Assembly: GCA_013204985.1 (NCBI GenBank)
Contig: JABMLG010000009.1
Coordinates: 148,826-212,825, forward strand
Length of the DNA stretch: 64,000 bases
Direction of reading: 5' to 3'
Source: Microbacteriaceae bacterium VKM Ac-2855
Lineage (GTDB): Bacteria; Actinomycetota; Actinomycetes; Actinomycetales; Microbacteriaceae
A program made the position numbers and the translations under genes. The notes under the pieces were generated by a model that was not told the DNA's origin, did no database searches, and saw nothing but the letters and a program-made list of their open reading frames with translations. Every line of letters begins with the position of its first letter. Position 1 is the stretch's first letter. Below, piece by piece: positions 19,689-29,290 of this stretch.

Positions 19689-20456
19689 GTGACCTCCTCC
19701 CCCGTTTCGCGTTGGATCGACGGCGTGCTCACCCTGGTGGAGCCCGTCGAGCAGCCGCTGCTGGTGGCCGATTCATGGCTGCTGGAGGATGGCCGCGCGC
19801 TGGCGCTCGACGCGCACCGCGACCGATTCCTGCAGAGCGTCCGACGCCGCACCGACATCGATGAGACGGAGGCGTTCGCGTTCTGGACGGCCGCCATCGC
19901 AGCGCTGCCGCGCGATGGCCGACACTTCCCGCGTCTCGAGGCGACGGACTCGGGGCTGCAACTGCGACTTCGCCCGGCGCCGCCTCTCGCGCGCAGTGTT
20001 CGGCTGTGGACGAGCCCCGTGGATCCACGGCGTGTCCCGGAGACGAAGGGTCCCGACATCCCGGCGCTCGCGATCCTGCGCGAGCGTGCCGTCGCCGCCG
20101 GTGCCGACGAACCGGTGCTGCTGGACGCGGAACGGCACGTGGTCGACGGCGCGACCTCGGCCATCGTGTGGTGGCTCGGCGACACTCTGGTGACGCCGCC
20201 GCTCACCGGCCACGAGCGTGTCGCGAGCGTGACGGCCCGCACCCTGTCGGTGCTCGCCGGGGCCATGGGGGTCTCCGTGACGGAGTACCCGGCGACGCCG
20301 GAGGAGCTCGACGGCACCGAGGTCTGGTCCGTCAACGCGCTGCACGGCATCCGTCTCGCGACGATCTGGCTCGGCGGGCCGGCGCTCGCCGCCCAGCCCG
20401 GACGCCTCGACACGTGGCGGCGGCGACTCGACGTGTTGCGCCGCCCGATCGGCTGA
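19689..20456 (+). CDS. pabC: Class IV aminotransferase, probable aminodeoxychorismate lyase
   Basis: A 255-residue fold-type IV PLP enzyme, expected to release pyruvate from aminodeoxychorismate to give p-aminobenzoate. The PLP lysine is in VPETKGPDIPAL, followed by EPVLLDAERHVVDGATSAIVWW, which corresponds to the conserved class IV phosphate-binding region, and VWSVNALHGIRLA near the end. The head-to-head pairing with pabB supports this role over branched-chain or D-amino acid transaminase. Its GTG start is 19 bp from that of pabB. It converges on cydC with a 10-nt gap. Confidence 0.87.
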   Translation: MTSSPVSRWIDGVLTLVEPVEQPLLVADSWLLEDGRALALDAHRDRFLQSVRRRTDIDETEAFAFWTAAIAALPRDGRHFPRLEATDSGLQLRLRPAPPLARSVRLWTSPVDPRRVPETKGPDIPALAILRERAVAAGADEPVLLDAERHVVDGATSAIVWWLGDTLVTPPLTGHERVASVTARTLSVLAGAMGVSVTEYPATPEELDGTEVWSVNALHGIRLATIWLGGPALAAQPGRLDTWRRRLDVLRRPIG

Positions 20457-20466
20457 CCGCCGCGGC

Positions 20467-22122
20467 TCAGACCGGCAGGACCCGCCCGGCTTCGACCACG
20501 AAATGCCGGTCGAACGCCAGCTGTGGATCCACGCGATGCGCGATCAGGATCACCGTACGTCCCGCTGACGCGGCGAGGACGTCAGCGAGCAGAGCATCCG
20601 CCAGCGGCGCGTCGACCGAAGCGGTCGGCTCGTCGAGCACCAGCACCGGGAAGTCGGCGAGCAGAGCTCGGGCGAGAGCGATCCGCTGCGCCTGCCCGCC
20701 CGAGACGAGCACACCGCGCTCGCCGACGGGGGCGTCCAGGCCACCTCGCGACGCCAGCCAGTCGCCCAGCCCGACGCGATGCAATACGGTTCGCAGCCGC
20801 TCGTCGTCGGCCGTGTCGTCGGCGAAGAGAAGGTTCTGCCGGATGCTCTCGTCGAACAAGTACGGTGTCTGTTCGACCAGGCCGATTCTCGCGCGCACGG
20901 CATCCTGCGGCAGCGAGCGCACCTCGGCGCCGCCGATGCGGTAGCTGCCGCGATAGTCGAGGAAGCGCACGAGGGCGTGCGCGAGGCTGGTCTTGCCCGA
21001 GCCGCTGCTGCCGGTGATCAGCACGCGATCACCCGCAGCGATCCGAAGGCTCACACCCGTCAGCGCCGGCCGCGCAGCCTCGGGCCAGGAGACCTCCACG
21101 TCGTCGAGCTCGATGTCCACTGCGACGGGCGCAACGGTCGCAGCCTTCACCTCCGCATCATCGGCAAGGGCCGGCGAAGCGGCGTTGCGATCGAGGTCGG
21201 CGACCCGCTCGGCGCTGGCGAGCACCGTGCGCCTGTTCGACAGCGCGAGAGGCACCATCGCGAACACCTCGAAGACGGCGAGAGGTGTGAGCACGATGAC
21301 GCCGAGAGCCGGGCCACCGAGGCTCTCGAAGCTCACGGCCCCGGCGGCGAGCGCCGCGGTCACGGCGGCACCACTCGCCAGGGCTATCACGCCCCCCGAG
21401 AGCCCGACTGCCAATGCGCGTCGGCCGGCCACGCGCCCCAGACGAGCTTCGACGTCGTCGATCGCTTGCAGAGCGCCCTCGAGCGCATCGAAGGCGATCA
21501 GCACATCGAGACGAGTGACCAGCGCGTTGATCCGTTCGGCGAGTTCACCGCGGAGGGGCGCGAGCTCGTCGTCGGCTCGGCGGGCCACCGCGGCGACCAG
21601 CAGCGAACCGAGAACGAATGCCAGAACCAACGCGGCCAGCAGGGCGAGTCCCGCTGCCGGCGAGAGCAGTACGACGCCGACGACGCTCAGGGCGGCGACG
21701 CTCACCGACACGATCAACGGCTGCACCACCCGCAACGGCCTGTCCTGCAGCGCATCGACGTCGTTCACGACTCGAGCGACCAGATCGCCGCGACGGATGC
21801 GGCCGAGCCCGTCGGGTGCGACGGGTACCAGCCGTTCGTAGACGCCGGCCCGCAGCGTGGCGAGCTGACGGAACGCGGCGTCGTGGCTGCTCAGCCGCTC
21901 CACGTAGCGGAACGCGGCGCGGGCGAGGGCGAAGGCTCGCACGCCGACGACCGCCATCGAGAGGAACAGGATCGGCGGTTGCTCCGCCGCGCGCACGATG
22001 AGCCACCCGGAGACCGCGATGAGCGCGACAGCGCTGGCGGCGGAGAGGACGCCGAAGATCAGCCCGGGGGCGAAGCGGCGCGGCCCGGGCATGGCGGCAC
22101 GCAGCACCTCGGCGCGGTTCAC
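20467..22122 (-). CDS. cydC: Thiol reductant ABC exporter subunit CydC
   Basis: A 551-residue half-transporter, with membrane helices to about 290 and then an ATPase domain. The ATPase has Walker A GSSGSGKTS, signature VSGGQAQRIALARA and Walker B VLVLDEP. With CydD it exports glutathione or cysteine-type thiols (low-molecular-weight thiols in actinobacteria) and is needed to assemble the bd oxidase. It overlaps cydD by 4 nt and is the last gene of cydABDC. Confidence 0.95.
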   Translation of the reverse strand: MNRAEVLRAAMPGPRRFAPGLIFGVLSAASAVALIAVSGWLIVRAAEQPPILFLSMAVVGVRAFALARAAFRYVERLSSHDAAFRQLATLRAGVYERLVPVAPDGLGRIRRGDLVARVVNDVDALQDRPLRVVQPLIVSVSVAALSVVGVVLLSPAAGLALLAALVLAFVLGSLLVAAVARRADDELAPLRGELAERINALVTRLDVLIAFDALEGALQAIDDVEARLGRVAGRRALAVGLSGGVIALASGAAVTAALAAGAVSFESLGGPALGVIVLTPLAVFEVFAMVPLALSNRRTVLASAERVADLDRNAASPALADDAEVKAATVAPVAVDIELDDVEVSWPEAARPALTGVSLRIAAGDRVLITGSSGSGKTSLAHALVRFLDYRGSYRIGGAEVRSLPQDAVRARIGLVEQTPYLFDESIRQNLLFADDTADDERLRTVLHRVGLGDWLASRGGLDAPVGERGVLVSGGQAQRIALARALLADFPVLVLDEPTASVDAPLADALLADVLAASAGRTVILIAHRVDPQLAFDRHFVVEAGRVLPV

Positions 22123-23744
22123 GCCGGCACCGCCGCGGCAGGAGCCAGCGCGAGCACGCGGTCGGCCGCATCCACGACGGCTGCCCGGTGAGTGACGACG
22201 ATCACGGTTCGCCCCTCCTCGGCCAGGGTGCGCAGCCCGGCCAGCACAGCGACTTCGGTCTCAGCATCGAGGGCCGCCGTCGGCTCGTCCAGAGCGATCA
22301 CGCCGCAACCGCGTTCGAGGGCCCGATGGATCGCTCGCGCGAGAGCGACACGCGCGGCCTGACCGCCCGAGAGCCCGACTCCACCGGCACCGACCGGCGT
22401 AGCGGGGTCGATCGTCACGGCGGCGAGGCTCAGGGCCCGCGCGACGCGGGCCGCATCCGGTGTCGACGCACCGAGGGCGACGTTCGACCCCACGGTGCCG
22501 GCGCTGAGGGACGGCTGCTGTCCCGACCACGCCACCCAGTCGCGGGGTGCGCGCTCGGCGAGCACCACGCCGTTGAGGGCGATCGCGCCACGGAATGGCA
22601 CGAACCCGAGCAGAGCAGCGAGCAGACTGGACTTGCCCGCGCCACTGGGCCCTACGACCGCGGTCACCGTTCCTGGCGCGAAACAGGCGTCCACCGGTGC
22701 GAGCGCCGGCACTCCGTTGTAATCGACCGCGAGCCCGGCGAGTTCGAGCGACACCACGTCGGTGCCGACCGAGTCTGCCGGGCGCCTCTCCCCCGCCGCC
22801 TCCAGCACGGCGAACACCTCATCGGCCGCGGCGACCCCATCGGCCGCCGCGTGGAACTGAGCGCCGACCTGCCGCACGGGCAGGAACACGTCGGGAGCGA
22901 GGATGAGCACGAAGAGGCCGATGAACAGGTCCAGCGAACCGTCGACCAGTCGGAGGCCGATCGAGACGGCGACCAGCGCCACCGAGAGCGACGCGGCCAG
23001 CTCGAGCACGAAGCCGCTCAGGAACGTGACGCGCAGCACTTTCATCGTGTGCACGCGGTACTCCTCGGTGACCGCGCGGATGCGGTCGCCCTGCCTCTCG
23101 GCGCGGCCGAAGATCTTGAGCGTCGCGAGACCGCCGACTGTGTCGACGAAACCCGAGGCGAGCGCCGAGAGCCGCTTCCACTGCTGCTTCTGCACCGCCT
23201 GCGTCGCCCAGCCGATCAGCACCATGAAAACCGGGATGAGCGGCAGCGTGACGATCACGAAGATCGCGCTGAGCGGATCCGCCAGCAGCACGACGAGCAC
23301 CAGCACCGGGGTGGCGACAGCCGTGGCGATCAGCTGCGGCAAGTACCGCGCGAAGTACGAGTCGAGCGCGTCGAGCCCTGTGCCGAGCAGCGTGATCAGC
23401 GCACCGGAGGAGCGCCCACTCAGCCAGGCCGGGCCGAGTCGGCCGATCGCAGCGGCGGCCTGCGCACGCAACTGCGCCTTGACCCGAACGCCTCCGCGTA
23501 CCGCGTTGACCTCTGCGGCCCAGGTCAAGACCGCGCGAACGATGACGATCGCCAGCAGCAGGCCGAGGCTCGGCGCGATCGTCGCCGGGTCCTCCCCCGC
23601 GATGCACCGCACCACGATATCCGCGACCGACCAGGCGAAGCCGACCGTGGCCGCCGTCTGCCCGACAGTGATCACCGCGCCGAGCGCGAGGAAGGAGCGC
23701 GATGCCCGGGCGTAGCGGAGCAGCCGTGGATCGAGGGGCTTCAC
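22119..23744 (-). CDS. cydD: Thiol reductant ABC exporter subunit CydD
   Basis: A 541-residue ABC half-transporter. Six helices (about 15-290) include WLSGRSSGALITLLGTGLDALDSYFARYLPQL, a CydD hallmark. The ATPase has GPSGAGKSS, LSGGQAARVALARA and VIALDEP. The GTG start lies 33 nt after cydB. It forms the heterodimer with CydC and acts in the cytoplasmic membrane. Confidence 0.95.
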   Translation of the reverse strand: MKPLDPRLLRYARASRSFLALGAVITVGQTAATVGFAWSVADIVVRCIAGEDPATIAPSLGLLLAIVIVRAVLTWAAEVNAVRGGVRVKAQLRAQAAAAIGRLGPAWLSGRSSGALITLLGTGLDALDSYFARYLPQLIATAVATPVLVLVVLLADPLSAIFVIVTLPLIPVFMVLIGWATQAVQKQQWKRLSALASGFVDTVGGLATLKIFGRAERQGDRIRAVTEEYRVHTMKVLRVTFLSGFVLELAASLSVALVAVSIGLRLVDGSLDLFIGLFVLILAPDVFLPVRQVGAQFHAAADGVAAADEVFAVLEAAGERRPADSVGTDVVSLELAGLAVDYNGVPALAPVDACFAPGTVTAVVGPSGAGKSSLLAALLGFVPFRGAIALNGVVLAERAPRDWVAWSGQQPSLSAGTVGSNVALGASTPDAARVARALSLAAVTIDPATPVGAGGVGLSGGQAARVALARAIHRALERGCGVIALDEPTAALDAETEVAVLAGLRTLAEEGRTVIVVTHRAAVVDAADRVLALAPAAAVPA

Positions 23745-23777
23745 GGAACCATCATCACAGACCGGCCCCTCGACGGA

Positions 23778-24782
23778 TCAGTGTGCATCGGCGGCGATGT
23801 GCGCCCGGGTGATCCGCTTGCGGAAGATCCAGTAGGTCCACGCCTGGTAGCCGACGATGAGGGGCAGGAAGACCAGAGCCGTCCAGCTCATCACGGTCAG
23901 CGTGTACGGCGTGCTCGACGCGTTGGCGATCGTGAGGCTGTTCGCCGGATCGTTCGAGGCCGGCATCACCTCCGGGAACAGCGCGGTGAAGAGCGCGAAC
24001 ACCGCCAGCGCGATGGTTCCGGCCATCAGCGCGAAGGATGTGCCTTCCTTTCCCCGCGCGTTCTGCAGGACCCCGGCGATCAACGCGACGGCGGCGAGTG
24101 CCGAGAGCAGCCAGGAGACGAGCCCGCCGTTGGCGAGGTTGGTCCAGACAAGGAAGATCGCGGCGACCACGATCGTGGCCACGCCCGCCCGCGTGGCAAG
24201 GCGTCGCGCCCGCGTTCGCATCTCGCCATCCGTCTTCAACGAGACGAAGACCACGCCGTGAGTGAAGAAGAGCAGCAGGGTGGTGAAGCCACCGAGCAGG
24301 GCGTAGGGGTTCAACAGGTCGAAGACGGTGCCGGTGTAGTTGTGACCCGCATCGAGCGGCACGCCCTGCACGATGTTGGCGAAGGCGACCCCCCACAGGA
24401 AGGCCGGGACGGCCGAGCCGATCACGATCATCGTGTCGAAGCGACGCTTCCACGCGAGCTCGGGCCGTTGGTGTCGGTACTCGAACGACACGCCGCGCAG
24501 GATGAGCGCGAGCAGGATCAGCAGCAGCGGCAGGTAGAAGCCGCTGAAGAGCGTGGCGTACCACTCCGGGAAAGCGGCGAACAAGCACGCGCCGGCGACG
24601 ATGATCCACGTCTCATTCAGGTCCCATACCGGCCCGATGGTGTTGATCAGCACGCGCCGATCGGTGTCGTCCTTGCCGAGGAAGGGCAGCGACATCCCGA
24701 CGCCGAAGTCGAAACCGTCGAGCACGAAGTAGCCGACGAAGAGCGCGGCGACGATCCAGAACCAGAGGGTGGCGAGATCCAT
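23778..24782 (-). CDS. cydB: Cytochrome bd ubiquinol oxidase subunit II
   Basis: A 334-residue integral membrane subunit with about nine helices. MDLATLWFWIVAALFVGYFVLDGFDFGVGM at the start and GPVWDLNETWIIVAGACLFAAFPEWYA are diagnostic. It pairs with CydA to reduce oxygen to water with quinol electrons at low oxygen. The ATG lies 11 nt after the cydA stop with GGAAGACGGAC as the binding site. Confidence 0.97.
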   Translation of the reverse strand: MDLATLWFWIVAALFVGYFVLDGFDFGVGMSLPFLGKDDTDRRVLINTIGPVWDLNETWIIVAGACLFAAFPEWYATLFSGFYLPLLLILLALILRGVSFEYRHQRPELAWKRRFDTMIVIGSAVPAFLWGVAFANIVQGVPLDAGHNYTGTVFDLLNPYALLGGFTTLLLFFTHGVVFVSLKTDGEMRTRARRLATRAGVATIVVAAIFLVWTNLANGGLVSWLLSALAAVALIAGVLQNARGKEGTSFALMAGTIALAVFALFTALFPEVMPASNDPANSLTIANASSTPYTLTVMSWTALVFLPLIVGYQAWTYWIFRKRITRAHIAADAH

Positions 24783-24793
24783 GTCCGTCTTCC

Positions 24794-26200
24794 TTAGTAG
24801 ATGGTTCCGACGAGCTGGGGCTTGCCGCTCTCGTCGAGCTCGGGGGCGTCGTCCGGGCCTGCCTGAGCCGCCTTCTTCAGCAGCTTGAACTCGACCACGG
24901 CGAGCGATCCGTAGATCGCGGTGAAGGCGACGAGCGAGATCAGCACGTCCAGGCCCGTGACCCCGGGCGAGACCGCATCCTCGGTCTTCAGCAGGCTGAA
25001 CACGATCCAGGGCTGCCGACCCATCTCGGTGAAGACCCAGCCCACGATCATCGCGAACAGCGGGAGGGGCGCCGCCCAGGTGGCGACTCGCCACATCCAG
25101 CGCTTGGGCTCCTTGCCCTTCCGGGTGAACCAGAGGCCGGCGACGGCCACCAAGATGCCGGCCATGCCCAGCGCGATCATCCAGCGGAACGACCAGTAGG
25201 TGACCCAGATGATCGGGGTGTAGTCACCGGGGCCGTACAGCGTGGTGTACTGCGCCTGCAGGTCGTTGATGCCTTCGACGGTGCCATCGAACGTGTGGGT
25301 CGACAGGAACGAGAGCAGATACGGGATACGGATCGAGAACAGCTCGCTGACACCGTCGGGGGTGCCGAGGGTGAAGATCGAGAACGACGCGTCGGCACCC
25401 GTCGACGTCTTATAGAGCGCCTCGGCCGCCGCCATCTTCATCGGCTGCGTGTCGACCATCGCCAGACCGAGCGAGTCGCCGGTGAGCACGGTGAATCCGC
25501 CCGCGATGATCATCATCCACGCCCCGAACTTCAGCGCCGGACGCATGGTCTCGAGGTGCTGGTTCCTCGCCAGGTGATACGCGGCGATGCTGACGATCAG
25601 CGCGGCCGACACCATGAAGCACGCGAAGATCGTGTGCGGGAACGCGGCGAGAGCGACCTTGTTGGTGAGCAGCGCCCAGATGTCGGTGAGCTCCGCGCGG
25701 CCCTTGGCCTCGTTGATCTCGAAGCCGACCGGGTTCTGCATGAACGAGTTCGCCGCGATGATGAAGTACGCCGAGAGGATCGTGCCCAGCGACACCATCC
25801 AGATGCAGAACAGGTGCAGCTTCTGCGGCAGTTTGTCCCAGCCGAAGATCCACAGGCCGATGAAGGTCGCCTCGAGGAAGAACGCGAGCAGCCCCTCGAA
25901 GGCGAGCGGGGCGCCGAAGACGTCGCCCACGAAGCGCGAGTAGTCGGACCAGTTCATGCCGAACTGGAACTCCTGCACGATTCCGGTGACGACACCCATG
26001 GCGAAGTTGATCAGGAAGATCTTGCCGAAGAACTTCGTCAACTGCAGGTAGTGGATCTTGCTGGTCCGCATCCAGGCCGTCTGGAAGATCGCGATCGTCA
26101 GGGCCATTCCGATCGTGAGGGGCACGAAGAGGAAGTGGTAGATGGTCGTCAATCCGAACTGCCAGCGCGACAGCAGCAGGGGGTCCAGGAGATCGTTCAC
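24794..26200 (-). CDS. cydA: Cytochrome bd ubiquinol oxidase subunit I
   Basis: A 468-residue subunit carrying haems b558, b595 and d and the quinol site. It begins with LLLSRWQFGLTTIYHFLFVPLTIG, whose His corresponds to the b595 ligand, and contains GIVQEFQFGMNWSDYSRFVGDVFGAPLAFEGLLAFFLEATFIGLWIFGW. The GTG at 26200 lies 7 nt after TAAGCT and is the start; the frame continues upstream only by chance. First gene of cydABDC. Confidence 0.96.
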   Translation of the reverse strand: MNDLLDPLLLSRWQFGLTTIYHFLFVPLTIGMALTIAIFQTAWMRTSKIHYLQLTKFFGKIFLINFAMGVVTGIVQEFQFGMNWSDYSRFVGDVFGAPLAFEGLLAFFLEATFIGLWIFGWDKLPQKLHLFCIWMVSLGTILSAYFIIAANSFMQNPVGFEINEAKGRAELTDIWALLTNKVALAAFPHTIFACFMVSAALIVSIAAYHLARNQHLETMRPALKFGAWMMIIAGGFTVLTGDSLGLAMVDTQPMKMAAAEALYKTSTGADASFSIFTLGTPDGVSELFSIRIPYLLSFLSTHTFDGTVEGINDLQAQYTTLYGPGDYTPIIWVTYWSFRWMIALGMAGILVAVAGLWFTRKGKEPKRWMWRVATWAAPLPLFAMIVGWVFTEMGRQPWIVFSLLKTEDAVSPGVTGLDVLISLVAFTAIYGSLAVVEFKLLKKAAQAGPDDAPELDESGKPQLVGTIY

Positions 26201-26207
26201 GGCTCTG

Positions 26208-26213
26208 AGCTTA
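26208..26213 (-). promoter_or_regulatory. Predicted -10 box (TAAGCT) of cydABDC
   Basis: TAAGCT on the minus strand ends 7 nt before the cydA GTG. A leaderless mRNA is expected. Confidence 0.5.
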
Positions 26214-26489
26214 GTGAGCACGCCCTCCGGCGAGGGGCCCGGATCCCCGTGTTTGAGCGGATGTGCGGGGTTCAGAAGGGGGCTGACGGCGTCGGCGGAC
26301 CAGCACGCGAAGACGGCCTCGCTTCGCGTCGAGACAGTTCGTCTCGACGTCGAGGAATCGCTCCGCGCCACGACGAGGCCAGGTGGCGTTTCCCCGTACG
26401 GGGCACGATCCGCGCCCACACGGTGCACCCTCGCGAAGGAGCGACCGCGATTCTGGGCATCCTCCCAGGCGCGTCCAGCCCGGCAACGC
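26214..26489. other. Non-coding stretch upstream of cydA
   Basis: About 280 nt with no convincing gene. It contains a perfect 9-bp hairpin at 26327-26349 (CGTCGAGAC, loop AGTTC, GTCTCGACG) and a small CTGGG/CCCAG hairpin near 26453-26468. Short minus-strand frames of about 60-90 codons are present but lack family features. Sites for a redox regulator of cyd could lie here; none was recognised. Confidence 0.4.
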
Positions 26490-26529
26490 CGTTCGGCCCG
26501 TCGGAACCGAGATTCCGACGGGCCGAACG
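26490..26529 (-). terminator. Perfect 17-bp hairpin after the GH3 gene
   Basis: Arms 26490-26506 (CGTTCGGCCCGTCGGAA) and 26513-26529 are exact complements around the loop CCGAGA. It begins 12 nt past the GH3 stop codon. No T tract follows. Confidence 0.75.
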
Positions 26530-26541
26530 TGATCCAGGGGA

Positions 26542-29019
26542 TCAGATCTGCGCGTGCGTTGCGACCAGCTCCACCTCGCCCGAGAGGAGGAGGGCGTCGC
26601 TGGCCGTACCGACCTGCACGGTGAAGGTGCCGGGCTCGTACTGCCAGCCTGCGTCCCAGTTCGCGAACGCGCGAGCCGGAACCGTCAGGGTGACGGAGCG
26701 GCTCTCGCCCGCCTCCAGGGCGAGGGGCGCGAAACCGGCCAGCCACAGAGCCGGGCGGTCGATCGCCGACTCGGCACGCGACAGGTAGACCTGGACGACC
26801 TGCTTGCCGGCACGCTCACCGGTGTTCGCGACGTTGACCTCAACCGCGACCTCGCCACTGCTGTCGAAGGTTTCGGTGAGGGTCAGCCCGGAGAACTCCC
26901 ACGTCGTGTAGCCGAGGCCGTGACCGAAGGCGTACGCGGGTGTCGTGCCGGCCTTGAGCCAGGCCTTGTAGCCGATGTGGATGCCCTCGTCGTAGCGTAC
27001 GACGCCGTCGACGGGAGTGACGTCGAGCACGGGCACGTCGGACTCCTCGGCCGCCCAGGTCGTGGGCAGGCGACCGCCCGGCTCCACCTGGCCGGTGATG
27101 ATGTCGGCCAGGGCGTTGCCGAACTCCTGGCCGCCGAAGTAGCCGAGCAGGATCGCGGAGACGTCGTCGCGCCATGGCAGCAGCACGGGTGATCCCGCGT
27201 TCACGATCACGACGGTGCGAGGATTCGCGGCGACGACCGCGGCGACCAGCTCATCCTGACGACCCGGCAGTGAAAGGTCGCCCCGGTCGAAACCTTCGGA
27301 CTCCACCTTCGAGTTGGTTCCGACCACGAGCACGACCGCGTCGGCCGCCTTCGCGTTCTCGACGGCCTCCTCGATCAGCGCGTCGCCGCGGGCCGCATCC
27401 GGTTCGATACCGATCGTGATCAGCACGGCGCCGGCCAGGGCGCTGCCGTCGGATTCGATGCTGCGCACGACGCGGACCTCACGCGTCTCGCCCGCGACGA
27501 ACTCGACCGGGGCGCTCGCGGACGGTGGTGCGAGCAGACCGGCACCGAGTTCTTCGCCGTCATCGACGATGGTCTCGTCGACGATCAGCACGCCGTCCAG
27601 GTAGACCTCGACGTGGCCGAGGGTGCTGGCGCCGAGCAACGCGGTGCCCGTCTCCTCCGGCGTGAAGCGGAAGGTGACCTCGAGCCGCTCCGACTCCTGC
27701 GTGGGGGCGTTGCCGAGCCAGACCAGCTGGGTCGCTTTACGGTGCTCGTCCAGCACCACCGCGCCGTCGGCGGAGATGAACTGCGCACGCACACCGGGCT
27801 CGCCGGTGACGGGGTGGGCGATCTGCGACAGCGGCAGCTCCGAGACGCCTTCCTGCACCACCGCTCCGAGCGCGTAGCTGAAGTCGGTCGACGGCAGTGC
27901 GGCCACGAGCCCCTCGAGCGGCGAGACGACCTTCTCGGGAACGACGGTCGCGCTGCCTCCTCCCTGACTGCGGGCCTGCTTGGCGTTCTGACCGATCACC
28001 GCGACGCGCGCCGGCGCCGGAGCCCAGGGCAGCTCGCCCTCGTTCTTCAACAGAACGGAGCCGGCTGCGGATGCCTCGCGAGCGAAGGCCACGCCGTCCT
28101 CGACGTGCGTCGGCTCGGCCGAAACGCCCTCGATGCCGTCGATGGCTCCGATGCGCGCGGCGAGGCGCAGGATGCGCTCGATCTTGCGATCGATGGCGGA
28201 CTCGGCGACGGCACCCTCGCGAACGGCGTCGACCAGCGCCTCGCCCCAGGGGCCGGCCGGGCCGGGGAAGACCAGGTCCTGCGAGGCGGAAGCGCTCGCG
28301 AGCGAGCGGACGGCCGTCCAATCGCTGATGACGACGCCGTCGAAGCCCCACTCGGAGTTCAACGGCGTCTCGAGGAGGTCGTTCTCGGTGGCGGTGACGC
28401 CGTTGATGGAGTTGTAGGCGCTCATCACGAGCCAGGCGCCGGCCTCGACGACCGACTTCTCGAACGCGAGCAGGTACAGCTCACGCAGCGCGCGCTCGCC
28501 GACCTCGACGTTGACGGTGAAGCGTTGCGTCTCGAAGTCGTTGGCGATGTAGTGCTTCGGCGTCGCTCCGACACCGTTCTCCTGCACACCCTCGACGTAG
28601 GCAGCGGCCAGTTCAGCTGTGAGGACCGGGTCCTCGCTGAACGCCTCGAAGTGCCGGCCACCCAGGGGTGAGCGGTGCAGGTTGATGGTCGGGCCGAGCA
28701 CGACGTCGACACCCTTACGGCGCGCCTCGACGGCGGAGGCGTTTCCATAGCGGCGCGCGACGGCGGGGTCCCAGCTGGAGGAGAGCGCCGTGCCCGACGG
28801 CAGGTTCAGCGACGGATCGCGCTCGTCCCAGAACTCACCGCGCACGCCCGACGGACCATCGGAGACGAGGATGCGGCGCAGACCGATCTTCTCGATCGGC
28901 CAACTGGTCCAGAAGTCGCGGGAGGTGAGCAGCTGCACCTTCTCTTCGAGGGTGAGCGAGGCGGCCAGAGCGCTGAGGCGTTCTTCGGCGGCCGGAGTGT
29001 CGGCGTGGATGGCGGTCAC
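26542..29019 (-). CDS. Glycoside hydrolase family 3 beta-glucosidase-like enzyme with inserted PA14-like domain
   Basis: An 825-residue cytoplasmic GH3 enzyme without a signal peptide. The N-terminal barrel has SDGPSGVRGE, GPTINLHRSPLGGRHFEAFSEDP, KHYIANDFETQR and the nucleophile Asp233 in GVVISDW. The second domain has AVIGQNAKQARSQGGGSATV. A PA14-like insert follows (about 400-530; VEVYLDGVLIVDETIVDDG), then a C-terminal Fn3-like domain. The insert suggests oligosaccharide specificity as in yeast Bgl enzymes. GTG start after GAAAGGA. Divergent TetR gene and palindromes at 29177-29202 suggest local regulation. Confidence 0.92.
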   Translation of the reverse strand: MTAIHADTPAAEERLSALAASLTLEEKVQLLTSRDFWTSWPIEKIGLRRILVSDGPSGVRGEFWDERDPSLNLPSGTALSSSWDPAVARRYGNASAVEARRKGVDVVLGPTINLHRSPLGGRHFEAFSEDPVLTAELAAAYVEGVQENGVGATPKHYIANDFETQRFTVNVEVGERALRELYLLAFEKSVVEAGAWLVMSAYNSINGVTATENDLLETPLNSEWGFDGVVISDWTAVRSLASASASQDLVFPGPAGPWGEALVDAVREGAVAESAIDRKIERILRLAARIGAIDGIEGVSAEPTHVEDGVAFAREASAAGSVLLKNEGELPWAPAPARVAVIGQNAKQARSQGGGSATVVPEKVVSPLEGLVAALPSTDFSYALGAVVQEGVSELPLSQIAHPVTGEPGVRAQFISADGAVVLDEHRKATQLVWLGNAPTQESERLEVTFRFTPEETGTALLGASTLGHVEVYLDGVLIVDETIVDDGEELGAGLLAPPSASAPVEFVAGETREVRVVRSIESDGSALAGAVLITIGIEPDAARGDALIEEAVENAKAADAVVLVVGTNSKVESEGFDRGDLSLPGRQDELVAAVVAANPRTVVIVNAGSPVLLPWRDDVSAILLGYFGGQEFGNALADIITGQVEPGGRLPTTWAAEESDVPVLDVTPVDGVVRYDEGIHIGYKAWLKAGTTPAYAFGHGLGYTTWEFSGLTLTETFDSSGEVAVEVNVANTGERAGKQVVQVYLSRAESAIDRPALWLAGFAPLALEAGESRSVTLTVPARAFANWDAGWQYEPGTFTVQVGTASDALLLSGEVELVATHAQI

Positions 29020-29176
29020 GATGGATCCTTTCGGGCGGTGCGCTCAAAGAGGTGCGTCGCCGCCGCGGGTTCCGCGGGATCGGCGACATCGCCTCCGGTT
29101 TCGTGCTCGGGGCTCGACCCCGATCCGCCTCGATCAGCGGCCGTCACGACGATAACACCACAAACCAACCGAAGCT

Positions 29177-29202
29177 AGGTTTCTTTGGAACCTGCATGGT
29201 TC
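29177..29202. promoter_or_regulatory. Two overlapping palindromes between GH3 and TetR genes
   Basis: AGGTTTCTTTGGAACCT (29177-29193) and GAACCTGCATGGTTC (29188-29202) overlap by six bases, each with 5-bp matched arms. They lie in the AT-richer part of the 271-bp divergent region. A repressor site is plausible, with the adjacent TetR as candidate binder. Confidence 0.4.
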
Positions 29203-29278
29203 TTGCAACGGATGCTCCGGGACGAGATTCGGGGATGCCTCGGGGATCTCCCGGATCAGCCGCCCAGGCGCGACCCCA

Positions 29279-29284
29279 TACGAT
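29279..29284 (+). promoter_or_regulatory. Predicted -10 box (TACGAT) of the TetR-DedA transcript
   Basis: TACGAT ends 6 nt before the ATG at 29291. No ribosome binding site is visible. Confidence 0.5.
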
Positions 29285-29290
29285 CAGTTC

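Noticed and set aside
22188..24797. 869-codon plus-strand frame
   Set aside because: Antisense shadow across cydD and cydB. It spans two genes and has no domain signature.
26272..26460. 62-codon minus-strand frame upstream of cydA
   Set aside because: No binding site, no family resemblance, and it overlaps stem-loop sequence; treated as non-coding.
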